DNA of 64,000 nt from Lacrimispora sphenoides JCM 1415 (GTDB lineage: Bacteria; Bacillota; Clostridia; Lachnospirales; Lachnospiraceae), in assembly GCF_900105615.1 (NCBI RefSeq), contig NZ_LT630003.1, positions 806,001 through 870,000 on the forward strand. Reading direction: 5' to 3'. Shown here piece by piece: positions 10,987 through 20,155 of the stretch. The translations under genes and the position numbers were made by a program. Numbering within the stretch: the first letter of the stretch is position 1; each line of letters starts with the position of its first letter. The notes under the pieces were generated by a model, which was given only the letters and a program-made list of their open reading frames with translations, was not told the DNA's origin and made no database searches.

Positions 10987-11865
10987 ATGAATAAAAACAA
11001 GGTTTACCCTATATGGTTTGCTGTCGCCGCATTGTTAGTGTACTCAATTTTATTTGTTCTTCCGGGGGTGGTTGGAATCGGATATTCCTTTACTGATTGG
11101 TCATCCTATTCAGATAGTCTGAAGTTTGTAGGTTTGGAGAATTTTAAAACGGTTTTTTCAGCAAAGGAAAACTACCTTAAGATTATAAAAAATACTCTGG
11201 CATTTACTCTTGGAACAACAATAATAAAAAATATACTGGGACTTGCACTGGCGGTGCTGCTTACAAAGTCCATCCGTCTGCTGAACTTTCATCGAGGAGT
11301 GATGTTCATGCCCTCCGTGTTATCGACACTGATATTGGGAATGATCTTTACCTCAATCCTGAATCCTGCAGCAGGGCTTTTAAATACAGCCCTGCGCGGG
11401 ATAGGGCTTGGAGCCTTGGCAAAGCCTTGGCTCACAAGTCCGGATTATGCCTTTAGATCGGTAATGGCAGTGGATATCTGGAGAGGAACCGGATATATTA
11501 TGACAATTTTAATCGCCGGGATACTTTCCATTTCTTCTGATTATTATGAAGCCTGCAGTATTGATGGAGCTTCCGGATGGCAGAAATTCCGGTTTATTAC
11601 ACTTCCGCTGCTTCTGCCGACACTGGCGACAACGACTGTTCTGAATGTTATATATGGGCTGAAAGTCTTTGATATGATTTATGCTCTGACAAACGGCGGT
11701 CCGGGAAGAGCAACGACGGAGGTGCTCTATACGGCTGTGTTTAAGAAATTCGGTACAGGGCAGTATGCCATTGGTACGGCTTTATCCTCTGTCATGTTTG
11801 TGTTTATGGTATTCATCGGATTTTTCATGATACGTATTATGACGAAAGACGAGGTAATGGAATAA
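10987..11865 (+). CDS. ABC sugar importer permease, MalF/UgpA type
   Basis: A 292-residue permease with about six transmembrane segments and an EAA loop (EACSIDGASGWQKF, then LPLLLP). The ATG at 10987 is chosen over the in-frame GTG at 10978, because the purine-rich GAAAGTGAG just upstream gives normal spacing to it. It overlaps the next permease by one base (TAATG), so the two are co-translated. Confidence 0.9.
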   Translation: MNKNKVYPIWFAVAALLVYSILFVLPGVVGIGYSFTDWSSYSDSLKFVGLENFKTVFSAKENYLKIIKNTLAFTLGTTIIKNILGLALAVLLTKSIRLLNFHRGVMFMPSVLSTLILGMIFTSILNPAAGLLNTALRGIGLGALAKPWLTSPDYAFRSVMAVDIWRGTGYIMTILIAGILSISSDYYEACSIDGASGWQKFRFITLPLLLPTLATTTVLNVIYGLKVFDMIYALTNGGPGRATTEVLYTAVFKKFGTGQYAIGTALSSVMFVFMVFIGFFMIRIMTKDEVME

Positions 11866-12692
11866 TGAAGGCAAAAAAGCGGGCCGCGGCCGTTGCGGCC
11901 AATGCAATGGCATGGGTTATAACAATAATTTCACTTATTCCCTTACTGCTGATTTTATTTAATTCCTTTAAGGACAGTCTCGCAGCCTCTGAAATGAATC
12001 TTAAGTTCCCTGGTTTTCCGATTCAGTGGGTTAATTTCAGTGTTGTTATTGAAAAGGGAAAACTATTAACGTCTTTCTTAAACAGCTGTATATATTCGGC
12101 GGCTAGCGTTGCTTTATGTACCATATTAGCATCAATGGCGTCTTACGTGTTTTCAAGAAATCGTTCGAAATGGAATCGGTTTCTGTACATGTACATGGTG
12201 CTTGGAATAACCATGCCGGTTAATTATGTAGCATTGACCAAGGTGATGATGTTTCTGCACTTAAATAACTCAAGATTGGGTATCGTGCTTTTGTATACGG
12301 CAATGCAACTGCCATTTTCCATATTCCTGATACATGGATTTGTGGCTAAATTACCTGTGGATCTTGATGAGGCTGCTGTAATTGATGGCTGCAGTCCGGT
12401 GCGGCTGTTTGTGTCAATTATCCTGCCGCTTTTAAAGCCTGCCATTGCAACGGTAGTTGTTCTTACCTTTTTGAATACATGGAATGAATTTGTCTCACCG
12501 CTGTATTTTTTAAGCAGCTCCGCAAAATGGCCCATGACATTATCGGTTTACAACTTTTTTGGTATGTATTTTAAGGACTGGAACCTGGTATGTGCTGATA
12601 TTTTATTGACCAGCCTTCCGGTAATCCTGATTTATGTCCTGGGACAGAAATATATCGTTTCCGGTATGACCGCCGGAGCTGTGAAAGGATAA
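11865..12692 (+). CDS. ABC sugar importer permease, MalG/UgpE type
   Basis: A 275-residue permease with an EAA loop (DEAAVIDGCSPVRLF, then LPLLKP) and the GMTAGAVKG tail. It overlaps the upstream permease by one base and is separated by 4 bases from the GH31 gene. As with the other importers in this window, no ATPase gene accompanies it. Confidence 0.92.
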   Translation: MKAKKRAAAVAANAMAWVITIISLIPLLLILFNSFKDSLAASEMNLKFPGFPIQWVNFSVVIEKGKLLTSFLNSCIYSAASVALCTILASMASYVFSRNRSKWNRFLYMYMVLGITMPVNYVALTKVMMFLHLNNSRLGIVLLYTAMQLPFSIFLIHGFVAKLPVDLDEAAVIDGCSPVRLFVSIILPLLKPAIATVVVLTFLNTWNEFVSPLYFLSSSAKWPMTLSVYNFFGMYFKDWNLVCADILLTSLPVILIYVLGQKYIVSGMTAGAVKG

Positions 12693-12696
12693 CAAT

Positions 12697-15129
12697 ATGA
12701 CGAGGAATAAGGTTAAGGGTGTTACCATAGAGCTGGGTGAGACAACGCTGATATATAAGAATGTTACTCCTAACATTATCTGCTGTAATTGTTTTAAGCG
12801 CGGACATGAGGCTGATCGATCTGCTCTGGGAATCGGGGTGACCGAGACTGAGGATTTGAAATATGATATTACAGAATCTGCCTATACGCTTAGGAATAGA
12901 AATATCCAGGCGGAGATTGATAGAATATCAGGAAATGTACGCTGGACTTCGGCCGGCTCAGGAAAGCTGCTATTTACGGAGACCGGTAGAGAATTGGAAG
13001 AAATACCGGTCTATCACTACACCACGAACGGAGAAAAACCGGATATAGAGCATGTGAAAACCGTAGACGGGGAACGGAATTTTGTGAGCAATCTGGTTCG
13101 TAAAGAAGTACGGACTGCTTACAGAGGAAAAATATATTTCGCATGGCAGGAAGAAGAACAGCTTCATGGCTTCGGGCAAGGGGAGGAAGGGATCTACAAT
13201 TACAAGGGGACAACCCAATATCTGTATCAGCATAATATGAGAAATCCGGTTCCGTTTATGATTTCAGACAGAGGTTATGGAATCCTGTTTGACTGTGGTT
13301 CTTTGATGACCTTTAATGATGATTCCCGCGGCGCCTATCTCCACTTTGATACGGTGGATCAGCTCCGTTACTACATAATATATGGGGAGGATTTTGATGA
13401 AATAATCGCAGGCTACCGGAGCCTGACGGGTAGAGCACCGATGCTGCCGAAATGGTCTTTTGGATACATTCAGTCAAAGGAATCCTACCGGACGCAGGAG
13501 GAACTTATCGATGTAGCCTTAGAATACAGAAAAAGGAAAATTCCCATTGACGGTATTGTGCAGGATTGGAATACATGGGAGGAAGGAAAATGGGGAAATA
13601 AGGTTTTAGATAAATCCCGTTATCCGGATTTTGCGGCAGCCACGGCAGCTCTTCATAGGGAACACGTACATGTCATGTTGTCTGTGTGGCCGAATTTGAA
13701 TTCAGGGACAGAAAATTATGAGGAGTTTCTGGAAAAGGGGTTATTGCTGAATGATTTTGCCACTTATGATGCTTTTAATCCGGAGGGAAGAAAGGTCTAT
13801 TGGGAGCAGCTGGAACGGGAGCTGTTTTCCAAGGGTGTAGACGCATGGTGGTGTGATTCAACGGAGCCATTCAGCGGTCCCGACTGGAAAGGCAGATATA
13901 GAAAAGAACCGTGGGAACGATTTTTGCTTGTGGGAGAAGAGCATAAGAAATATCTCGATCCTGCCGTCGCGAATCTATATGGAACAGTTCATGCAAAGGG
14001 GATTTATGAGAACCAGAGAAATGTATGTCAGGATAAAAGGGTTTTAAACTTAACCAGATCTGGCTATGCGGGTTCTCAGGCATATGGAACCGTTCTGTGG
14101 TCTGGAGATATCACAGCAACTTGGGAAACAATGAAGTGCCAAATCCGGGAAGGATTGAATTTCTGCATGAGCGGTCATCCGTATTGGACCCTGGATGCAG
14201 GTGGATTCTTTGTGGTGAAAGATAATTGGAAAAAGCGGGGATGTGGATGTCACAATGACCCGGAACCAAAGTGGTTCTGGCAGGGTGGATACGAATTGGG
14301 AGTAGAGGATGCGGCTTATCGGGAGCTATATGTGAGATGGCTTCAGTTTTCCTTATTCCTTCCGATGTTCCGTTCCCATGGAACCGATACTCCCAGGGAG
14401 ATATGGAATTTCGGTGAACCGGGCAGTATGTTTTATGATGCGATTGAGAAATGTATCCGACTGAGATATAGGCTGCTGCCGTATACCTACTCACTGGCCG
14501 GGCAGATAATGTTGAATGACTATACAATGTTTCGCAGCCTTTTATTTGATTTTATGGAGGATAAGATTGCCCGCTCTATAGATTCACAGTTTATGTATGG
14601 TAATTCGCTGTTGATTTGTCCGATAACGGAACCAATGTACTATGAGACTGGAAACCGTTTATTAGATCGTGCCAGACAGTGGAAGTGCTATCTTCCGGCA
14701 GGATGGGGATGGTATGATTTCTGGACAGGCAAGAGATATGAGGGCGGACAGTGGATTGCAGTTGATGGAATACTTGATAAAATACCGGTATTTATCAGGG
14801 AAGGATCTATTATTCCAATGGAGCAGGGACTGGAATATGCTGGAGAGGTTTCCGATAATCCATTTGAATTTCATGTTTATGAGGGAAAAGACGGATTTTT
14901 CCAATTGTATGAGGACTCCGGTGATGGATATGACTATGAGAAAGGAATATATAATCTCATATCTGTCTCTTGGAATGATACTGAAAAAGAACTGTGTATT
15001 GGCGAGAGTAAATATGCATTTCCGCAGTCAATCTGCGGACGAAGTTGTGTGCTCTATACATCTTCCAGAGGTAAGAAAGGCTTTTCTTATAATGGGAAAG
15101 AAATAAAAATAAAAATTGATGGTAAATAA
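12697..15129 (+). CDS. GH31 alpha-glycosidase, alpha-xylosidase-like
   Basis: 810 residues with an N-terminal GH31 beta-sandwich (HGFGQGEEG motif near residue 155), a (beta/alpha)8 barrel and C-terminal beta domains. The nucleophile is Asp387 in WWCDSTEPF and the acid/base is Asp471 in LWSGDITATW. The DSTEP form of the nucleophile motif resembles the Xyl31A/xyloglucan alpha-xylosidase subgroup more than classic alpha-glucosidases, so xylosides are the favoured substrate (inference). There is no signal peptide, so it acts on imported oligosaccharides. Its start lies 4 bases after the permease stop with a weak ribosome site (AAAGG) inside that gene. Confidence 0.88.
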   Translation: MTRNKVKGVTIELGETTLIYKNVTPNIICCNCFKRGHEADRSALGIGVTETEDLKYDITESAYTLRNRNIQAEIDRISGNVRWTSAGSGKLLFTETGRELEEIPVYHYTTNGEKPDIEHVKTVDGERNFVSNLVRKEVRTAYRGKIYFAWQEEEQLHGFGQGEEGIYNYKGTTQYLYQHNMRNPVPFMISDRGYGILFDCGSLMTFNDDSRGAYLHFDTVDQLRYYIIYGEDFDEIIAGYRSLTGRAPMLPKWSFGYIQSKESYRTQEELIDVALEYRKRKIPIDGIVQDWNTWEEGKWGNKVLDKSRYPDFAAATAALHREHVHVMLSVWPNLNSGTENYEEFLEKGLLLNDFATYDAFNPEGRKVYWEQLERELFSKGVDAWWCDSTEPFSGPDWKGRYRKEPWERFLLVGEEHKKYLDPAVANLYGTVHAKGIYENQRNVCQDKRVLNLTRSGYAGSQAYGTVLWSGDITATWETMKCQIREGLNFCMSGHPYWTLDAGGFFVVKDNWKKRGCGCHNDPEPKWFWQGGYELGVEDAAYRELYVRWLQFSLFLPMFRSHGTDTPREIWNFGEPGSMFYDAIEKCIRLRYRLLPYTYSLAGQIMLNDYTMFRSLLFDFMEDKIARSIDSQFMYGNSLLICPITEPMYYETGNRLLDRARQWKCYLPAGWGWYDFWTGKRYEGGQWIAVDGILDKIPVFIREGSIIPMEQGLEYAGEVSDNPFEFHVYEGKDGFFQLYEDSGDGYDYEKGIYNLISVSWNDTEKELCIGESKYAFPQSICGRSCVLYTSSRGKKGFSYNGKEIKIKIDGK

Positions 15130-15139
15130 TGAAAGTGAG

Positions 15140-15170
15140 AAGTGCGTTTCCTGGATAAGGAACCGCACTT
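15140..15170 (+). terminator. Terminator after GH31 operon
   Basis: A 12-bp stem AAGTGCGTTTCC / GGAACCGCACTT contains one wobble pair. It is followed by a T-rich but interrupted tail. Confidence 0.65.
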
Positions 15171-15226
15171 TATTCGATTTTCAGACAACCATTTCTACCC
15201 CGAGCCCTCTTATTTTTTATTATTAC

Positions 15227-15928
15227 TTAATATATCTGATGCCCACCTTCCAAGGCCTCATCCAGCTGTTTATCGGTACATCTTCTTGCTGCCTCTGCAT
15301 CACGCTCTTTGAGGCATTTATATAAACAAAGTACGCTATCGTATAGTGCCTCTTTCCCGTAGCGCAGACAAAAGCGCTTCCAAAGCTGTGTTACAACAGG
15401 TTTAAAAGATATGTAAATTAAAGGTATAATACTGTTTCCGCTGATAACGGAAAGTCTGTGATGAAAAGAAAAGGTGGCTGAGACCGTTACTTCAATCGTA
15501 GTTGCATCAGCAACTTCCACTAATAATCCTTCTAATCCAAGAATATCCTCATTCGTAGAATTCTTTATAATCGAATCCGTTGCCAGATGTTCCAGTGCCC
15601 GGCGTACTTCAAGAATTGAGTAAATTTCTGCTTGCCCAAGCGTATCTCCGTGATATTCCATAATGGCATTTAAGGTATTGATATTTCCGTTCTTGCCATA
15701 ATCTGCTACAAATACCCCCTGCCTTGGATGCACTTCCAAAAAACCCTGTTTTTCAAGTTCTGCGAACCCACTGTTGACCACTGCACGGCTAACCTGCATC
15801 TGCCTCGCGATCTCCCTTTCAGGAGGTAATTTACTTCCAACAGGGATATGCCCTGATAAAATCATGTCCCGAATCTGACAAATAAACATTTCTTTTAGGC
15901 TCAAAGCGCTAAGTTTCTGAAATTCCAT
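15227..15928 (-). CDS. GntR-family regulator, FadR/FCD subgroup
   Basis: About 233 residues: a GntR winged helix at the N-terminus (GSKLPPEREIARQMQVSRAVVNSGFAELEKQGFLEV) and an FCD-type all-helical ligand domain after it. The ATG at 15928 has GGGGGG at good spacing; longer in-frame starts at 15958 and 15988 lie in the operator region and are disfavoured. A palindrome TTCTGG-N5-CCAGAA lies 21-37 bases before the start, and the same core TCTGG-N5-CCAGA occurs before hypB, so it very likely autoregulates and controls the divergent hypB operon. FCD regulators usually bind small carboxylates, but the effector here is unknown. Confidence 0.85.
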   Translation of the reverse strand: MEFQKLSALSLKEMFICQIRDMILSGHIPVGSKLPPEREIARQMQVSRAVVNSGFAELEKQGFLEVHPRQGVFVADYGKNGNINTLNAIMEYHGDTLGQAEIYSILEVRRALEHLATDSIIKNSTNEDILGLEGLLVEVADATTIEVTVSATFSFHHRLSVISGNSIIPLIYISFKPVVTQLWKRFCLRYGKEALYDSVLCLYKCLKERDAEAARRCTDKQLDEALEGGHQIY

Positions 15929-15948
15929 CGTTTCCCCCCTTGTTCTGG

Positions 15949-15965
15949 TTCTGGCCATACCAGAA
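15949..15965. promoter_or_regulatory. Candidate GntR operator, autoregulatory site
   Basis: TTCTGG-CCATA-CCAGAA is a 6-5-6 perfect inverted repeat directly upstream of the GntR start. It has the T.GG/CC.A symmetry typical of FadR-type operators. Confidence 0.65.
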
Positions 15966-16103
15966 ATCAATACCATTTTATCATACATTCTTACAAAAAT
16001 TCAACAAATAAATAAGCCATAGTGACAATAATTTTTTACAATATTGCCAGTTTCCATAGAATATTTTATAATAAAATTGTTAAAAAATAAACTAAGCGAT
16101 TCA

Positions 16104-16118
16104 TCTGGCTGAACCAGA
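16104..16118. promoter_or_regulatory. Candidate GntR operator before hypB
   Basis: TCTGG-CTGAA-CCAGA has the same half-sites and 5-base spacer as the site at 15949-15965 and lies 113 bases before hypB. The rest of 15989-16230 is AT-rich, with no other gene seen. Confidence 0.65.
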
Positions 16119-16230
16119 GCACTTCCTTCTTCCTGACGGTTGAAAAACCACTGAAAAAAGGAAAATTTTAAAATGTGATTTAAAGCCAACATAAGACAGA
16201 AAAGAGAATATAAAGAAAGGAGCTTGACAC

Positions 16231-16899
16231 ATGGAAGATTTTAAAGTTCTTGAGATAAAAACAAGTGTCTTTGCTGACAACAACATACAAGCCGGAAAGC
16301 TTCGTGAAGAATTAAAGGAAAAGAAGGTTTTTCTTCTTAATCTGATGTCCAGTCCCGGAGCCGGGAAGACCACGACTCTGACACGTACGATTAATGCCCT
16401 AAAGAATGACTTTAACATTGGTGTTATGGAAGCGGATATTGATTCTGACGTGGATGCCCGTACCATTCAGCAAACTGGTGTAAAGGCTATCCAGCTGCAT
16501 ACCGGTGGTATGTGCCATCTGGATGCGGAAATGACCCGCCAGGGATTAGAGGGACTTGATACAGAAGGTCTTGACCTTGTAATATTAGAAAATGTAGGCA
16601 ACCTGGTCTGTCCTGCAGAATTTGACACAGGCGCGGTAAAAAATGCTATGATCCTCTCCGTACCGGAAGGAGATGATAAACCTCTAAAATATCCGCTGAT
16701 GTTTTCTATTTGCGATGTGATACTGATTAACAAGATGGATGTAATGCCGTATTTTAATTTTGATATGGAAAAATGCAAAGCTAATATTAGACTTCGTAAT
16801 CCCAACGCTGTGATCATACCCATCAGTGCCTTAAAAGATGAAGGTATAAAGGAATGGACCGACTGGTTAAGCAATGCAGTAAAATCCTGGTGTGAATAA
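16231..16899 (+). CDS. hypB: HypB-type nickel-insertion GTPase
   Basis: A 222-residue SIMIBI GTPase with a Walker A near residues 41-48 (SPGAGKTT), metal-site GGMCHLD, ENVGNLVCPAEFD, and NKMD for guanine specificity. HypB supplies nickel to [NiFe]-hydrogenase precursors with HypA. Neither the N-terminal His-rich stretch nor the CxxCGC motif of some HypB proteins is present, so this is the minimal form. Ribosome site AAAGGAG precedes the ATG. It heads an operon with an oxidoreductase and hypA. No hydrogenase subunit or hypCDEF is in the window, so the nickel client is unknown. Confidence 0.92.
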   Translation: MEDFKVLEIKTSVFADNNIQAGKLREELKEKKVFLLNLMSSPGAGKTTTLTRTINALKNDFNIGVMEADIDSDVDARTIQQTGVKAIQLHTGGMCHLDAEMTRQGLEGLDTEGLDLVILENVGNLVCPAEFDTGAVKNAMILSVPEGDDKPLKYPLMFSICDVILINKMDVMPYFNFDMEKCKANIRLRNPNAVIIPISALKDEGIKEWTDWLSNAVKSWCE

Positions 16900-16969
16900 T
16901 AAAAGCATAACTATCATAAAAAGGTATTCATAAACTTAAATGCGCAAAACAAGCGCGGGAAAGGAAATT

Positions 16970-19660
16970 ATGAGTGAATTAAGACCTAAAATTGTAAGAC
17001 TGGCGAAGATGGTAGGCGGTATAGCCGGAGCCATGAACAAAATCGATGAGAATTCTCCCGAATACTACGCTCTAAACTGTGTCGTAACAGATGACATGGC
17101 TGATATTGCTATGATTATCGGGCTGCGTAAACCACGAACCTTCGAATATGTTGCCAAGCGCTCCGGAAAGAGTAAAAAAGAGACAAAGGCCCTCTTAGAG
17201 CAGCTGGCCTACACAGGAGTCGCCAAAGTATGGAAGGATAAGGAAGATCATAAAGAACGGTTTTTTGTGAATATATTTGCCCCCGGTATGTTAGAAATGA
17301 TGGTAAATAACCGTGAACAGCTTAACGAACATCCTGAAATCGGCAAAGCCTTCGAAGAATATACCAGACTGCGTCTTGCGCCTATGGCAGCAAAATTCCC
17401 TCAAGGCATGGCAATGATGCGCGTCATTCCAGTCGAAGAGGCCATCAAAGATATCCCTGGTACAAAGCCCTGGGAACGTCTCTCTTATTACCTGGATAAA
17501 TATGATACGTTCACGGTATCTGACTGCTCCTGCCGCCAGTCACGCCGTGTACTGGATGAGGGCTGCGGCCATCTGGAAAAAGACATCTGTATCCAGATGG
17601 GTGAAGGTGCCGAATACTACATAAAAACAGGCAGAGGCCGCCAGATATCACGGGAAGAAGCAAAAGAAATTATTAAATTTGCAGAAAATAACGGCCTGAT
17701 GCATGAAATGCCCCATACCGACGGACTTGGTGAATCAGCGGCAATCTGCAACTGCTGTGGCTGCTCCTGCTTCTCCCTGCGTCTTGCAACCCTTTTTAAT
17801 ACTCCGGATTCCATACGTTCCAACTTCACTGCCAAGGTAAAAAAGGAAAACTGTGTAGCCTGCGGACAGTGTGTGGAAAATTGTCCGGTTAATGCTTTAA
17901 AACTTGGCCAGAAACTCTGTTCCAAAACGCCTGTTGCCATAAAGGCTGAACCTACCGCACGTGACCATGTCTGGAGAGAAAGCAACTGGAATGTGGATTA
18001 CCGTGAGAACCGTAAAGATGTTGCAGAAGAAGGCACATCTCCTTGTAAAACTGCCTGCCCGGCTCATATTTCCGTACAGGGTTACATAAAGCTTGCTGCT
18101 TCCGGCCGCTACCATGAAGCATTAGAGCTGATAAAGAAAGAAAATCCTTTCCCTGCTGTCTGCGGACGCATCTGTCCTCATAGCTGTGAAAGCGAGTGCA
18201 CCCGCGGAGATATCGATGAACCGGTTTCCATCGATGAAATCAAAAAATTTATTGCGGATAAAGAGCTGGATGGTTCGATCCGCTATATTCCGCCTATGCG
18301 TTATCACCTTGGAAATAAAATCGCAGTGGTCGGCTCCGGTCCTTCCGGTCTTTCCTGTGCATATTACCTGGCAATTGATGGTTATCAGGTAACCGTATTT
18401 GAAAAGGAAGAAAAACTTGGCGGTATGCTTACCCTTGGTATTCCCTCTTTCCGCCTGGAAAAGGAGGTTCTTAATGCTGAAATAGACGTTCTGCGTGAAA
18501 TGGGTGTTACCTTTAAAACCGGAATTGAAGTCGGAAAAGATATTACTCTTAATGAACTTCGGAAAGAAGGTTACGAAGCCTTCTATCTGGCAATCGGCGC
18601 ACAGGGCGGCAGAAGTCTTGGCATTGAAGGGGAGGATGCTGAAGGTGTTATCTCCGGCGTTGATTTCCTTCGCAATGTAAACCTTGGAAGAAAGGCGGAG
18701 CTTTCCGGTAATGTAGTTGTGATCGGCGGCGGAAATGTAGCAATTGATGTAGCCCGTACAGGGGTAAGACAGGGAGCCGCAGCTGTTAATCTTTACTGTC
18801 TGGAAAGTACCAGTGAAATGCCGGCATTACCGGATGAGATTGCAGAGGCTGAGGAAGATAATGTTTCCTTTCATAATGGCTGGGGTCCTAAGCGTATCCT
18901 GACAGAAGATGGAAAGGTGACTGGTGTAGAATTTAAGCGCTGCATCAGTGTATTTGACGAAGACCAGCGTTTCGCTCCAAAGTACGATGAAAATGATACC
19001 ATTACTGTGGAAGCTGATACCGTACTGCTTTCCATTGGCCAGACCATTGAGTGGGGCGGACTTCTCTCAGAAAGTAAGGTGGAGCTTGGACGCGGCGGTA
19101 CTGCCAAAGCTGACAGTCTGACCTTACAGACTTCGGAACCGGACGTTTTTGTTGGCGGTGACTGTTTTACCGGACCCCAATTTGCGATCCATGCCATTGC
19201 AGCCGGAAAAGAAGGTGCAATCTCTATTCACCGTTATGTACAGCCGGGACAGTCTCTTGTCTTTGGCCGTGACCGCCGGGAATACCATGCTTTTGATAAA
19301 AATAACGTTGCTATCGGATTACAGGATTTTGATACGACACCCCGCCAGAGACCAGGCCATTCTCCTGAAAAAAAGGGCAGCTTCTATGATGAACGTATGA
19401 CCTTCACAGAGGAACAGTTAAAGAAAGAGACGGAACGCTGCCTTGGTTGTGGTGCGGTAGAAATCGACAGTTATATGTGTATTGGCTGCGGCATGTGTAC
19501 CACCAAATGCAAATTTGATGCAATTCATTTAGAGCGCACCTATAACACGGTTCCAAATACCTATGAAAAACTTCCTGTCAAGATTGCCGCCAACGCCATT
19601 GTTCGTACCGGAAAGATTGCTGCAACCACCCTCAAAGAAGGCATTGGCAGAAGAAGCTAA
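16970..19660 (+). CDS. Large FAD/NAD(P)-dependent Fe-S oxidoreductase (GltD-like core)
   Basis: About 896 residues from the ATG at 16970 (AAAGGAAA upstream); an in-frame ATG at 16940 would add 10 residues but lacks a ribosome site. Order of parts: a winged-helix-like N-terminus (~60-110); a Cys-rich segment (SDCSCRQSRR, GCGH, CNCCGCSC); a ferredoxin motif CVACGQCVENCP; a GltD/DPYD-type Fer4_20 region (CPAHISVQGYI, VCGRICPHSCESEC); FAD and NAD(P) Rossmann folds (VVGSGPSGLSCAYYL, VIGGGNVAIDVA); and a C-terminal cluster (CLGCGAVEI, CIGCGMCTTKC). It should move electrons between NAD(P)H and Fe-S centres. Its place between hypB and hypA suggests a redox step linked to nickel-enzyme maturation or function, but no catalytic partner is visible. 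Confidence 0.82.
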   Translation: MSELRPKIVRLAKMVGGIAGAMNKIDENSPEYYALNCVVTDDMADIAMIIGLRKPRTFEYVAKRSGKSKKETKALLEQLAYTGVAKVWKDKEDHKERFFVNIFAPGMLEMMVNNREQLNEHPEIGKAFEEYTRLRLAPMAAKFPQGMAMMRVIPVEEAIKDIPGTKPWERLSYYLDKYDTFTVSDCSCRQSRRVLDEGCGHLEKDICIQMGEGAEYYIKTGRGRQISREEAKEIIKFAENNGLMHEMPHTDGLGESAAICNCCGCSCFSLRLATLFNTPDSIRSNFTAKVKKENCVACGQCVENCPVNALKLGQKLCSKTPVAIKAEPTARDHVWRESNWNVDYRENRKDVAEEGTSPCKTACPAHISVQGYIKLAASGRYHEALELIKKENPFPAVCGRICPHSCESECTRGDIDEPVSIDEIKKFIADKELDGSIRYIPPMRYHLGNKIAVVGSGPSGLSCAYYLAIDGYQVTVFEKEEKLGGMLTLGIPSFRLEKEVLNAEIDVLREMGVTFKTGIEVGKDITLNELRKEGYEAFYLAIGAQGGRSLGIEGEDAEGVISGVDFLRNVNLGRKAELSGNVVVIGGGNVAIDVARTGVRQGAAAVNLYCLESTSEMPALPDEIAEAEEDNVSFHNGWGPKRILTEDGKVTGVEFKRCISVFDEDQRFAPKYDENDTITVEADTVLLSIGQTIEWGGLLSESKVELGRGGTAKADSLTLQTSEPDVFVGGDCFTGPQFAIHAIAAGKEGAISIHRYVQPGQSLVFGRDRREYHAFDKNNVAIGLQDFDTTPRQRPGHSPEKKGSFYDERMTFTEEQLKKETERCLGCGAVEIDSYMCIGCGMCTTKCKFDAIHLERTYNTVPNTYEKLPVKIAANAIVRTGKIAATTLKEGIGRRS

Positions 19661-19680
19661 CAAGAAAAGGAGAGGCAACA

Positions 19681-20022
19681 ATGCATGAGCTTGGTGTATT
19701 AAACTCTATGGTCCACACCATTGAGCGTATCGTAAAGGAGCAGAATATAACAGAGGTCCGCAAGCTTGTCATCGAAGTTGGCGAGCTTTCCGGTATCGTG
19801 CCCAGATACTTAGAGCAAAGCTGGCCTGCTGCCTCCTATAAGACTTTTATGGAAAAGACAGAACTGGAACTTATCGTCATTCCCGGTATTGTTAAATGTA
19901 AAGGCTGCGGCAGGGTATTTAATGCCGTTTACAGTGATTTAAATTGCCCTGGCTGCGGCAGTATGGATATGGAAATCCTGGAAGGTGACGACATGATAAT
20001 TAAGGAAATCGTGTGTAACTAA
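19681..20022 (+). CDS. hypA: HypA-type nickel metallochaperone
   Basis: 113 residues starting MHEL, where the N-terminal amine, His2 and Glu3 form the nickel site. Two CxxC zinc motifs (CKGCG and CPGCG) sit in the C-terminal zinc loop. Ribosome site AAAAGGAGA is at good spacing, 20 bases after the oxidoreductase stop, so it is co-transcribed with hypB. It hands nickel to a client enzyme with HypB. Confidence 0.92.
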   Translation: MHELGVLNSMVHTIERIVKEQNITEVRKLVIEVGELSGIVPRYLEQSWPAASYKTFMEKTELELIVIPGIVKCKGCGRVFNAVYSDLNCPGCGSMDMEILEGDDMIIKEIVCN

Positions 20023-20155
20023 AGGATTCTAACGAAGAAGCGGCGGAGACTGTGGAAGAAGGAGCCGCAATTTAAAAGTCAAAGGTGAATGCCAGAACGT
20101 TCTCATGAATTTAATATGAAGGAAATAGAAGCGTGTGAAACAAGGAGGAATGGGT

